Part shown: positions 35,730-47,700 of the stretch, piece after piece | How positions within the stretch are numbered: the stretch's first letter is position 1 | Layout: every line of letters starts with the position of its first letter | Assembly (NCBI GenBank): GCA_026936335.1 | Contig: JAPMXV010000053.1 | Coordinates: forward strand, 1 to 64,000 | Reading direction: 5' to 3' | Length of the DNA stretch: 64,000 bases | Origin: Mantamonas sphyraenae | Lineage: Eukaryota > CRuMs > Mantamonadidae | Notes under the pieces: model-generated | Seen by the model: only the letters and a program-made list of their open reading frames with translations | Told to the model about the DNA's origin: nothing | The model's database searches: none | Made by a program: the position numbers and the translations under genes

Positions 35730-37965
35730 TCATTCGTCCCGTGAAGGCGCTCGGCTGCTCCGCTTTTTGAGCAGGACGTCGTTCACCTGGGCCACTAGGG
35801 CCTTGTAGGTGTCGTGAAAGAGAAGGATAGGGCCTCGGCGACGATTGACCTCGACCAGGTACATGTCGCCCTGCATGACCTCGAAAATCTGCACGATAAA
35901 CACCACGTTTTCGACACCACCGACGACACACTTGAGCTGCTGGTGCGGACGAGTGGCGTAGGGAATACTGAGCGAATCGAGGGCCTCTTGCAGACGCTGC
36001 TGCAGCTTGTCGCATGGGGTTGCGCTGAGGAAACAAGTGCGGCGCTTGACGTTGTCGTTGCCGCGGACCACCATACCGGTGACATTCTGGGAGGTGAGCA
36101 TGTTGAGGAGGTCAAACGCGTTGACAGAGTACGGATGTGGCTCGTCAGTGCCGTCGTCGTCGCTGTCGTCGTCTGAGCTGTCGTCGTCGTTCTTGCCGAG
36201 CTCTTTCTGCACAACCTCGCGGCTGAGGCGGCGGCTGTGCACACGATTTCTCTCCAAGAAGTTGTTGACATGGTCTTTTGCGCTAGGAGATGGCAGGGAA
36301 TCCTCGTTGTTGAGAGCCAACTCGTTGCTACCAGCCGATGACTCGCGTCGATTCTGCTGTTGGAAGATGTTGCCAGCGCTGTATCGACGTCCTTTTGCTT
36401 TGATGGAGGCCAGCGAGGGCGGTGAGAGAGCAGAAAAGAAGCCACCGCCACCACTAGAGGCACCGCTTGCTGTGGAACTTGCGCTGGCTGTGCTGCCGCT
36501 GCCGCTGCCGTTGCTGCCTCCGGTGCTGCGGCTGAATCTGCTGGATGCGCTATTGCTGTTGCGGCTGCTGCTTCCGTCACCAGCTGATCTGACCACGTCG
36601 ACCGTGAGGTCTGAAAACTTTGAGGAAGAGCGCACGGCCTCGGATGCGCTGCTCGTCAGATCGGAGACGTCTGCGCGCGGTGGACCGTCGGTTGATTTTG
36701 AGCTTCGGTTCCTGGCTACTAGGTGCGTGTCAGAAGCCTCATCCTCGCCGCTGGAATTGCCCTCGTCTGTGTCATCCAGAGAAGAGGTGTTCAAAGTGAC
36801 AGAGATGTTTGCGATGTCGTCGTGGTCGCTTTCAGAGTCACCGCCACCAAGTTGGTCGTCGTCCTCGTCTTTGTCGTCGCCGGTGACCAACAGGTTGCAA
36901 CGGGTGTTTAGGGTGGAATTCTGGATACTGTTTGTGTCATCGTTGTCGTCGCCATCAGCAAAGCCCTCCATGAACCATTCGCTTTCGAAGAGATCGTACA
37001 CGGACCAGCGATGTGCCGGGTTGAGGGTGAGGAGGCCATCGACGACCTCGCGTGCGTCATCCGAGATATACTTGGGAAAGCGCATGGTACGCGTGGTGAT
37101 TCGGCGGATTAGCTGCGCCTCATTGTCGTCCATGAAGGGCAGAAAGCCACACAGAAAAACAAAAAGGATGATGCCACAGCTCCACATATCTGCGCTCTCG
37201 CCGTCGTATTTCCCCACAGTGAGCACCTCGGGGGCGGCGTAGTGGATTGTGCCACACATGGTGGACATGAGCAGAGTTTGCCCTTCCGCGTCCATGGCCT
37301 CCTTGCTGAAGCCAAAGTCGCTGATTTTCAGGTTCTGGTTCGTCGGGACGCACAGGTGATTCAGTTGCACACTTGTGTCAGGACGATGCAGACACATTCA
37401 ACGCATAGCATCACAACGCCAAGTCAAAGCGGCAGTGCACTGGCTGTGTGTGGGGGGTGGAATGGGGCACAAACACAGAATGGTTACACTGAAAGTCGCC
37501 GACTTTGCTTCGAGGCCGCGGAGGCCAACTTACGTCCTTCTCGTCCAGGAGCAGATTCTCAGGCTTGAGGTCACGATGCACAAAGCCCTGTTGGTGAAGG
37601 TAGTGGACGCCTCGGATGAGCTGCTGAAAGAAGTGGCGAGCGGTGTCCTCGGGGAAACGGCGCACATCGACAATTCGGTCAAAAAGCTCGCCACCCGTGC
37701 AGAGCTCCATGACTATGTACATGTGGGAGCGTGTGTCGATGAGTTCGTAGAATTGGACAAAGTGTTTGTTGTTGAACTGGTGCATTATGTCAACTTCTTG
37801 CCGGATGGCCTTTTCAAGGGAAGGGTCACGCAACCTGCGCTTGGCGACGACCTTGATGGCGTACACGTCTGAGGGAGATCCGATGCGATGAGCATGCTTG
37901 ACCACTCCCCAGGTACCCTCTCCGATGGTACGACCAAGCACATACTCGCCTATCTGCTTGGGCAT
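35730..37965 (-). CDS. CIPK/SNF1-related protein kinase with NAF-like and KA1-like C-terminus
   Basis: Exons 37965-37534 and 37334-35730 (donor GTAAGT, acceptor AACCAG) give 678 residues. The kinase domain covers about residues 8-265: GEGTWGVV glycine loop, AIKVV lysine, HRDLKPEN catalytic loop, and DFGFS...APE activation segment starting just after the junction. A low-complexity Ser/Asp linker (about 280-540) is followed by 'VNAFDLLNML' near 548, resembling the NAF motif that binds calcineurin-B-like calcium sensors in CIPKs. A KA1-like fold ('GDMYLVEVNRRRGPILLFHD') closes the protein. The linker is much longer than in plant CIPKs. Its start is only 45 bp from the divergent transportin-like start. 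Confidence 0.88.
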
Positions 37966-38010
37966 GCGGCGGAAAACAAGTCTGCGCCAGCTGGGGCAAC
38001 GACGCCCGCA

Positions 38011-41000
38011 ATGTCCACTGCAGCCGAGACCGCAGCAACACAAGCGACAGCGAGCAGTAGCAACAGCGTCGACACGAGCAGTGTGGATAGTGTCACGCAA
38101 CACATGATTTCCCTGTGCAGCGGAGTCGTCGAAAAGCCGTACTCGATTGCCGACGAAGCTGCCCGGCTCACTCTCACCGTACGAGGCGAGTGCAGCCAGC
38201 ACGAGCAGCAACTGGATCCGAACGAAGAGAAACTCAAGCATCTCGTGGACGTGTTTGTGGACAATGATCTGGACACAGGTGTGCGCGTGGTGAGTGGTTC
38301 GAGTGTTTGTTTCAAGCGCCCATCCTTCGCCCTCGGCAATGTCCACGTGCCTCTTTCCGGTCGCAGCTTTTCCGCTGCCAGGTCTGTGCACGGGGACTCA
38401 GCTGTGGCCATGTGTCTCTCCCTGGATTGCCGACACTATATAGTGCACGGTCAAGTACATTGCAATTGCGCGTGATGGCATGCACTGACACATACGCCGA
38501 ACACGTTGCCTGGCCTCCGCCGCAATTGTGTACGCCGCGAAAAGACGGCCTCCGTGTTTCTGCGACACTACTTTGTGCACGAGTGGAAACACTACCGAGT
38601 GGAAATCCACCAGCACATGCTCACCGTGGTCATCCCCAAGCTCGAGGAGCTCCTGGACAACCAAGACACCCTGCTTCGCCGCGCAGCCGCTGGCCTGATC
38701 GGCCGAGTCCTCGTCGCCGTCGGCGCCAGCCACGCACACACAGAGATCATGCATTTTACCCAATCACTGCAAACGCGTGCAGAAGACCTCGCTTGGATTG
38801 ATGGCGTCACCTATATGCTCACAGACGTGAGTTTTTCACAGCGCTCTGCTGCGCGAGTCTCGTTCTCGGCCACATACTCACACCACCTGGATCTCGCATG
38901 GTTCGCTGTGCACAGCTATGCGACGAGTCGGACGAGTCGTTGCAGCAGTACTTTGATCAGAACGCAGCAAGCACATTCCAAAATCTTCTGGCCGAGCCCA
39001 TCTTTTCGCTGTTGGATCACGACAATCTGAGTATTCGCCTCAACGCTGTGCGCTGTCTCAACGGCGTGCTTGCCAGCGTCGTTGCGTTTGATTCTCACAT
39101 TTTCAACACCGCACGTACGAAGCTGGCCAAGCTGTTCCGTGTGCTGGATGCACAAGGCGAGGAGGTGAATCCCAGTGCCCTGCTGGAAGGGGCCGTCCTC
39201 AGCATCCCCGACGATTGGCACACAGACGAGACCAATCACGATCTCATCTCCTCCATTTGCCTCATGAGTGCGGCCCTGCTCGCTGTGGGTGACCCCCACG
39301 ACGAGGCCTGGTCCGAGGTGCACAAGCGCATTCTTCTGTTTGCCGGCACCGTGTACTGCAACAACTCAAACGTGTTTGTCAAGAGTGAAGCGGGCGAGGT
39401 CTTGCTCGACTTTTTTGCCAACCTGCCCTATGGCCCCGTGTTTTTCCCGTTCCTCTCTGCCATCATGGAAAACACCAAGCCCGGCGGCGTGGGCGACCTG
39501 ACCACAATGCGTGCCATGGAAGGCCCCGCCTCCATCGCCCTTACCGACAGCATAGAGTCGGTGAGCAACTCTGCGAATCAGCCAAGCAGCAGCGGACACA
39601 GCAGTGGAGGTGCCGGTGCACAGGATATCGACGCAGACGTCGAGATGTCCTCGTCCTCGTCCTCGTCTTCCTCGTCCTCTTCCACGAGTCGAGAGGATGG
39701 CGAGGCTGACGGTGCAGCAACCCTTCTCACTGTCCCCGCAGAGACTGTTCTGGAGTACATCCTGCCGCATCTCAACGTGTACGAAATGATCGCGTTGGGC
39801 AACACATGCTCAAGCATGCGCTCAGTGTGCTCGCGCCCCATGGCCTGGAAAGAGCAGTTTGAGCGCACGTTTGGACCCGTGAACGATGAGCTACTGCACT
39901 ACAAAGCAGGCCACGACTGGAGGCGCCAATTTGTGCTGGCCGCCTCCAACTCGGACCACACGCAGTTTGGCGTGCGCCCGCTGTCCGCAGGATCCATGGC
40001 CATCCTGTTCAACCTCAGTGACGCACTCGTGATGAGCGGTAGTTTGGAATCGCTCAGCATGGAAGGTTTCATGCAGCTGGTCAAAGCCATCAACAGCAAA
40101 ATTACCAAGTACCTTGTGTACGACGAGAAAGAGACTCCCGAGGAGGAGCGGCTCACATGGCAAGAACGGTGCATTGGCCCATGCGTGATTGCTTCCATGC
40201 CGCGCGTGCTGGAAGTCGTGCTCATGCGCAGCCCTCCTGCGCGTGCCCGCTTCCACAACCTTTACCTACCCGCCCTCATGGACGCATTCACCGACATGGA
40301 GCAGCCGGTTGCACTCATGGAAGCCAAGATGACGGCCATTGCGCAGTTGATGCAGGTGCTGAATCCCAACGACTACGTGAAGCTCGAAATGGTGGACTTT
40401 CCCGCACAGTGGGTCCAGGCTGCCGTCAAGCACATGGAGGAGTGGATGGAGATGGGTGGCTCGCCTCGTCACTTGCGCGTCGCCATGGAGTCCATTTTCA
40501 CGGCTGTGCCCCACATGGGAATGTTCCTGTACTCGACCGACTCCATCGGTTTGCTCGAACAATACTTCGTGTCTCTGGTCGTCGACGACGACGTGAGCAA
40601 GGCCGAACTCGCGTGCTTGTCGTTGAAAGCCATGACGGAAGCCGATACGGTGACGGGAAGCAACCCTGTGGTCACGACGATGATGCAGATGCTGGCAAGC
40701 CTGAGCAGTGGCGGCGTGCAGTCCATGTCGAACCAAACCAAGCGAATTGTGAGCCTATACTTGGAGGCCCTCACCCCTGTCGTGAGTGATTCACTGCTGG
40801 AAGAGTTTGGGGTGGACATGCTCAAGGTGTTGGCCAACTTGGTGGTGAACATTGAGGTGCAAACCAGCACGGAGGTGCTGGATGACGATTGGACGCCAGA
40901 GCACATCAAGGTGCCCGATTTGACCAATGTGGTGTTTACACTCACCGACGAGGAGGATCCAGAGGACATGCTGCTGCCCGAGCAGCTTTCGGATCACAAT

Positions 41001-42233
41001 GACCTGCTGGGCATGCTGTTGGACTGCATGTATGCGTTGCTCCAGTCCATGGTGCGTGCTACGGCCGAGGAAATGCTGGACCCGCAGGTGTTTGAACCGT
41101 CGCAGTACATGGATGTAGACAAGGTGATGGACGTGGTGGAGAGGGCGTTGGACTCGAAGGAGGAGAGCGTGGTGCAATCTGCGCTGGAGATGCTGGGCAC
41201 CATGGGCAAGTTCTTTCCGGCTGTTGTGCAGCCACACGCAGACAAGTACTTGCTCAAGGTGCTCCGCACAGTGGTACTGTCCACCAACCCCATGCTGGTG
41301 TCCAACTCGGTGTGGGTGCTCGCCGAATGGTACAACCGCAGCTCGCTGGGGAGCGCGCCGCAACTGGCCAACCACTTGAACAATGTCATCCGCGCGTCCC
41401 TGTATCTCCTTACGACCCCGATGGGCATCATGCATCGCGTGTCCAACAATCTGACAATGCTCCTGGGCGTGCTGATGTTGAACAACGCAGATCAGGTTCC
41501 GCAACAGGCTTCCGTGACTCGTTTCCTGGCGGTGCGCTGCACCTTCCTGTGCGCTGTCTCGTCATCGGCGGTGGGCGATGCAGAAATGCGCAGCTGCATG
41601 AAGGGCACCTTCTCGGCAATCGCGCACAACCCGCACTTTTATCTGGCGATGCCGCCCGGGATGCAGCACAAACTGTTTGAAGAGTTTGCCTTTGCGATGA
41701 TGGACTTTATGGACGCCACAGTGAACGGTGTTGTGACGCCACCAGAGATCGAAGGCGAGCTTGTGCACATGTGCAGCATGCTGAACGCGCTGCGCGCTCA
41801 GCAGGCGTCCAACGTGGACGCCCACGCATACGAGATTATTTTGCAGATGCTGCTGGAAACACTGCCTCTGGACACTGCCATCATCAACACACAAGGCTTC
41901 ACGCCTGCATATCTCAAACAGGTCGTGTCGAACACTGAGGCCTTTGCAGAAGGAGACGAAGGTTTGGATTCGTGGCCGGATATGCAGCAGCTCATGGCAG
42001 AATTTGGTGAGGCCCTCAATAATGATCATTATCCTGGGATGCCTGGGATGCCTGGGATGCCTGGAATGCCTCCACAGATGGGATTCCCGGCGTGGAATCA
42101 AGATCTGTCGCAAGAGTCGCAATTTAACAACCCGGCATTGGGAGCAACCGACCAAGACGACGCCGAGCTGTACGGAGATAGTGAAGATGAGGAAGATGAA
42201 GAGGAAGAGGAGGAAGAGTCTGCGTGGGATTGA
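38011..42233 (+). CDS. Transportin-like karyopherin with embedded F-box
   Basis: The proposed exons are 38011-38289, 38545-38826 and 38916-42233, giving 1292 residues. Exon 1 ends GTG|GTGAGT and exon 2 begins after AAAAG. The join makes 'LDTGVRVTASVFLRHYFVHEW', the expected first karyopherin HEAT helix pair. HEAT-type repeats continue; the late region ('SNSVWVLAEWYNRS', 'RFLAVRCTFLCAVSSSAVGDAE') resembles transportin. In the middle an acidic poly-Ser linker leads to 'VPAETVLEYILPHLNVYEMIALG' through 'WKEQFERTFG' (about 460-507), a recognisable F-box. The tail has GMP repeats and an acidic end (EDEEEEEEESAWD). Nuclear import adaptor and SCF substrate receptor are both plausible roles. Exon 1 is the least certain part: exon 2 has an in-frame TGA at 38473 and no ATG of its own. 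Confidence 0.75.
42035..42072 (+). repeat. Short tandem 9-bp repeat encoding Gly-Met-Pro
   Basis: Four near-identical CCTGGGATG units at the 3' end of the transportin-like gene encode repeated PGM/GMP. The last unit differs by one base (GGAATG). Confidence 0.85.
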
Positions 42234-42289
42234 ATGAGTGAAGGGTTCCGCCCCACCCCCCAACAGAACAAACCTTTGCTGCAACACAA

Positions 42290-44694
42290 ATGGACCAGGT
42301 GAGTGTGTCTTGCACAAGAAAGGGAACATGGGTGCGGTAGCATGCTTTGGTGGCGCTGACACAAACTGGTGGTGTTCAGGACTCACTGCTGCAGTATGCG
42401 CTCACAAAGCTGCTGGGCAGGTTCCTGAACAATGAGTTGGAACCCGGCCAGTTGAGTGTGCAGATGGCTGACGGCACCGTCCACATGCGAGATCTCGATC
42501 TAAACACCAGTGTAAGTGGAACCATTGTCGGTACAGTGTGTGAAAGTGAGCGCATAAGTAAGAAAGGGCGTGCAAAAGGCAGGCCCATTTTGCTGACTGG
42601 GTTTTTGGCAATCCTTCCGTCCACGAATACGCAGGTTTGGAACGAAATGATGGCGCGACAGCCTGTTCATCTGCTGTGGGGCTACTTTGGAAGCGTGAGA
42701 GCACACATCCCGTGGCGCAGCCTAGACTCGGAGAGCTGTCGCGTAGAGATTGAAGGTGCTCACTTCCACGTGGCCGTGGAACAAACCCACCCGGATGGCA
42801 ATCAGACCTCGTCCAAGGAGTACGGTAAGTGAACGAGAGCGAAACGTACAAAGAGTGTGCACACTTTCGCGAGCTTTGTGATAGGGCGTGTCTGCACCCA
42901 GTGGTGCGTGCGGTGGCTAACCCGTCGGCGTTGCTCTCCGTTGCGTGTCCTGTGCAGTGAAAGCGATTCTGGAGACGACACTGCAGGACCAAGGTCAGTA
43001 CGAGCTAGACAGGGAACAAGAAGAGTCACCCATGGATGAGGAGTCACCCTTTGCGTTTGGAGACGACGACGAAGACGTGGACGCTGAGGCGGAAGGACAG
43101 GCACGACGAACAAACAGGGCACGAGTACGAGCCAAGCACGGGGCAGGAGCCGTGGAGACACTCATGCAGGCGCTGGAGCAGGCGGTGTACAAAGCGGAGT
43201 TGCATCTGAAGGACGTGACGGTGCAGGTGGAGGTGCAGGACGGAAACGAAACGCACTACCTCGCCGTCCACCTGGACGAGCTCCATCTGCACGATAAGAC
43301 GGGAGGAGGAGGAAGCAGTGTTACCAACGGCGGTGGTACACGTGGAGTGTCATATGGCCTTGGAAGTGCAGTTTTGCGCAAGGACGTCCGCTTTCGCGGC
43401 CTCAGCGTACACACCGCAAACTCCGCCGTCGAGGGGGTACAGAAGGCACAAAGCAGTGCAAAGGATCCAACCATTCTGGAAGATGTCTTTGGCAGCCAAG
43501 GCGACGAGGAAAACGTGCAGGTGTTCACAGAGGCGACGGGAGAAGACTCGGATGACGACGAGTCTTTGGAATCGTACGACGACGACGACGACGATGAGGA
43601 GGTGTTTGAGGACGCGACGGATGACGTGATCTGGGCCAATCTGCCGAGTAGCACAAAGAAACGGTGGTCGTGCGTGTCGCGGGGCACGATGGTGCTGGCG
43701 ACGGATCCAAGCGTGGAGGAGCTGATTTCGCTCAAGATCCGACGCCCTGGGGTGCAGTCGTTCACGATCCCGTTTGTGGAAGCAGATGCGTCGCTGGATA
43801 GTCTGTTTGCCATGGTGACTGCGAACGAAGCAAAGCGCCTGGGGGCTATTCTGGCGCTGATCGGACAAGCCATTCGGGACAAGCAGGCCACGGTGCAGTG
43901 GCACGACCAGGAAGGAGACGGAAATGGCGTTTCCGGCGCAGCAGACGTGGTCGTGTCTAGCCGCAAACCAATCCACACACCGACGAAGGAGCAGCGCAGC
44001 AACGAGGCGAGCTCGTCGCCTGCCCGCGAGGACGTGCTCGGAGAAGGCGTGGTCAGCAGTCGTATGCTGGGTTCGAGCATGATTTCCATTGCCGGGTTGG
44101 GACCCATGGGCGGTGGAGAGAACACGACAGAACGCAGGCAACAGGCGGGAGGGAGCGACGAAGGCGGAGTGCCAGGTGCTTCCCAGGTGTTGCACTCGAT
44201 AACTGTGCGTGCAGCAACGATGATGGTGTTGCTTGTGAGCGACAGCGTTGGAGCAAGCGAGAAGGAGGAAGAGTACAGCGAGGCGCTGGAAGCCCGAGCT
44301 GCACGCAACCGAGAGCGTACATTGGCATGGGGTGCGCTCTTGGACCGCGGCATTGACCAGACGGGGGAAACACATGAGTTTTTTGCGTGCCACACGTTTG
44401 CTCTTCATCTACGGCGGCTGTTTGTGAAAGCGGTGAACTTGGCTGGGCAGGATCGGATGCAAGTGCGCGTTCAGGACGCATGGATGGATGAGTATGTGTA
44501 TACGGATGCATACGGAGCCGATGCTGCCGACGGGCGCTGGGAGGGGGACAGTGCATACCTGAAGCAGAGCATCTTTCGATTCGGCAAGCTGGATGTCGAG
44601 AAACCGGCTGGCGAGGACGATTTGGATGCTGAGCTGGACGTGCTTACGGGTAGTTTGGGTAGCGCTACATATGTGAGATCGGGGGAGAATCAAC

Positions 44695-44727
<33 letters not shown>

Positions 44728-47700
44728 GTTCGGCCCAAAACCTGATGATGAACTTTGTGAGCGAGCATTCAAACAGCGGTTCAGGGAACCGCGTGAGGAA
44801 CACCAACACGAAACTTGGTGTTCAGCTTGCACCTGTGCTGTTTTTCTTTGACGGGCGATCGATTGAACGGCTCCAGCCGTTCCTGGGTCCCGGCCAGGGC
44901 GATGTGTTGAGCAACGTGCAAACAGAACTCGTTGGCGGGCAGCCTGAGAGCTCTCCAGGTGGGTCTCGAAGCAGCAGCCAGGGCGCAAAGATGGAGACGA
45001 CAGAGGATGGCGGGATAACTCTGGAGCTCGAGTCGGAGAGCGAAAGCGACTCGGCGATGTTCACCCCTGTGGGTGGTGAGAAGGAGGCTCGGCATGTATC
45101 TTTCCACATGAGTCAGATGGACATCCTACAGGACCTTGAGGAACGAAGCCAGGCCGCGGAACGAGCAGAGGCCCAGGCTGAAAAACAGCGCGGAAGCGCC
45201 GCAGGGCGTTCGCGGCGTCGTGTGTACAAACGGCTTACGTCGATGCAAGTACAGTGCGCAAAGGTCCAATTTGTCATGCGTGTGGCGTTGAAACCGCAGA
45301 TGAGGTACCGGAGCCATGATATGGCCATGGCAGTTGTTATGAACGAAACGCGTGCGCGAACTCAGTGGACGGAAGCACAGCTTGTGAAGCTGCACTGGGA
45401 TGTCGTCGTCGACACCATGGGCATGTACCTGTTGCAAGGGTCTGGCGTGGCGCAGGAACGCAAGACGCCGTTCCTGAATGCCCAAGGGATGTACGGTGGC
45501 GATGGACGCTGGAACGAGCCCGAGTTTGCCCTGGATTTGGTGTTTGACCACGATGCTGTGGCGCGGCAAAAGCAAAGCGGGGACGACAGGACAGTACACA
45601 TTCGCACTGGGCAGAATCAAAGCAGCAGCAGCAGCAGCAGCGGCGGCAACAACAACAAAAGTGGTCGCGGTGGTGGAGATGGAGACGTACTGGAGTCGGA
45701 CTCGGACAGCGAGCTGTGGGAGGAAGAGAGCGAGGAGAGCGAGGAGAGCGATGGAGACAGTGTGGAGGACAGTGGCAGCGTCAAAAGGACTCGGCGCACG
45801 GGCCGCCGGTTCGGTGAGCAGCCGATCACACACAACGCGCTTCTGGAAGATGAAGAGGGCCGCAACAGCCTGGAGGAACTTGTGGGGAGGTGCATGGGAC
45901 ATTCAGACTATGCAGTCGACGCCACGTTGCCACGCGTGGACATTGACCTGAACAAGCGCGAATACGACGCGCTGATGGTGTTGATCGACCTTTTGTCGTA
46001 CACACAGAGCGAAATCAACAAGCGCAAGCTGAGCGCAGAGTTTGAGCCTGTGGAAAGCGAAGCGGGAGTGGGCAGTGGCATGGAAGCAGGGCAGGAGGTT
46101 GGAACGATGCAAGACATTGTGAAATCGCAGGAGCAGGAAGAGCCGGCGGGTGGAATGCGGCTGTGGGAGCAACGAGAAGAGCTGTCGAGCGGTACGAGCC
46201 GCGGGAGCGAGGAATGGGACGATGGGGAACAAAGCGAGGATGAACTGCAAGGGCTGAGCGCAGCGATGGGATCCGCGATGGCAGGCAGCATGCACAGGGT
46301 GGATGCGGAAGGGGAAGGGAAGCGTGCATGGTCACGAGCGTCGTCACGAGCGTCGTCTCGTGCCACGTCACCCACATCGCAAGCCACATCGACTTTCCTA
46401 GACTCGTTGCGCGAGTCGATGGACTTTGGTGCATCTGTGTCCAACTTCAAGCAACAGCACGGCCTGGACGGGGAGGAATTGGAGTGGCAGGAGAGCTTGC
46501 CGAGCATGCTGAGCCTGCGTGTGCACAGCCGGTTGGTTGGCATGCGGTTGGAGGAAACGAAACACTGGAGTCGCGAGCGGCGGCTGAACGGGTATGAGGT
46601 GATGCTGCAGAACGTAGACATGTTCCAGGTGGCACAGTTGCAGCAGCAGGAGTGCAACCACCTGTACATCGAGGCTGAGGAGATCGATTTGATTGAGACC
46701 ATTGACGCGCCTGGAATCGGCCCTGCGCAAACTCTGAGCACGCTGCATATGTGTGTGCCTGAGCACAGCTCACGCGGATTGTCTGTGGCATACATTGTGC
46801 ACACTCCGTTGGCACGCATCAAGGACGTGACGGTGGACATTACCTTTCGCGGTCTGTTGCTGGAACATCACAGTGGCTCCGAGTGGCTGTTCCACTTGAT
46901 CGACTTTATGGTTGCCCCGGACGAGGCGGAGCTGCTGGAAGGGGACGATGACGAGGAGGGGGAGAGTACAGGGGCCGAGGCGGCAGTTGGAGCCGGTGCG
47001 GGCGCAGAAGCGGTGGTGGACGACGAGGACGACGAGGAAGACGAAGACGACGAAGACTCGCGCATTGTGACGACCAAGATTGATGTGCTGTTTGAAAACA
47101 CGTCGATCCAGTACCACCCATACCGGTTCTGGGACGCGTGCACGATTGTGGTGCTGGACCAGTTCCGTGTGACCACGACGCTGGTTCGTTCGGTGCCCAT
47201 TCTAAAGCTGCACTTGTTGGGAACTCGCATCTCCGTGCTGCTCATCGACGACATTGGCGCGTTGACCGAAGTTGAGGAAGGGCAGGAGCGCGTGGGACTA
47301 CGCACGTATTGGGGTGACCATGGCTTTGTGCACATGGCCGACATCGACCTGGCGAACGTGGTGCTCACGCGCACGAAATTGATGGGTCCAACACACCCGG
47401 CGATGACAATTGAGCTTGTGAGCGAGATGAACGTGGACGTGTACTCGTGCGCAGACTCGTTCCAGACGCTGCTGGGTCTGTTTCTGCACTGGTTCAACTC
47501 GCGAGACATCATGCTGAAGTTTCCCGAGGAGTATGTCAGCGCCATGGTGCAGGAGAGCATGCGCGACGACGCAGGCGCTGGAAACGTGGAGCTGCAGGTG
47601 AACCTGGAACAGCTGGATGCTCAACATCGATCTGCGCTGGTGCAAGAGGTGGATGCGTCTGGGATCAACGATCAGCCTGTGAAACGAATCCGAGGGGATG

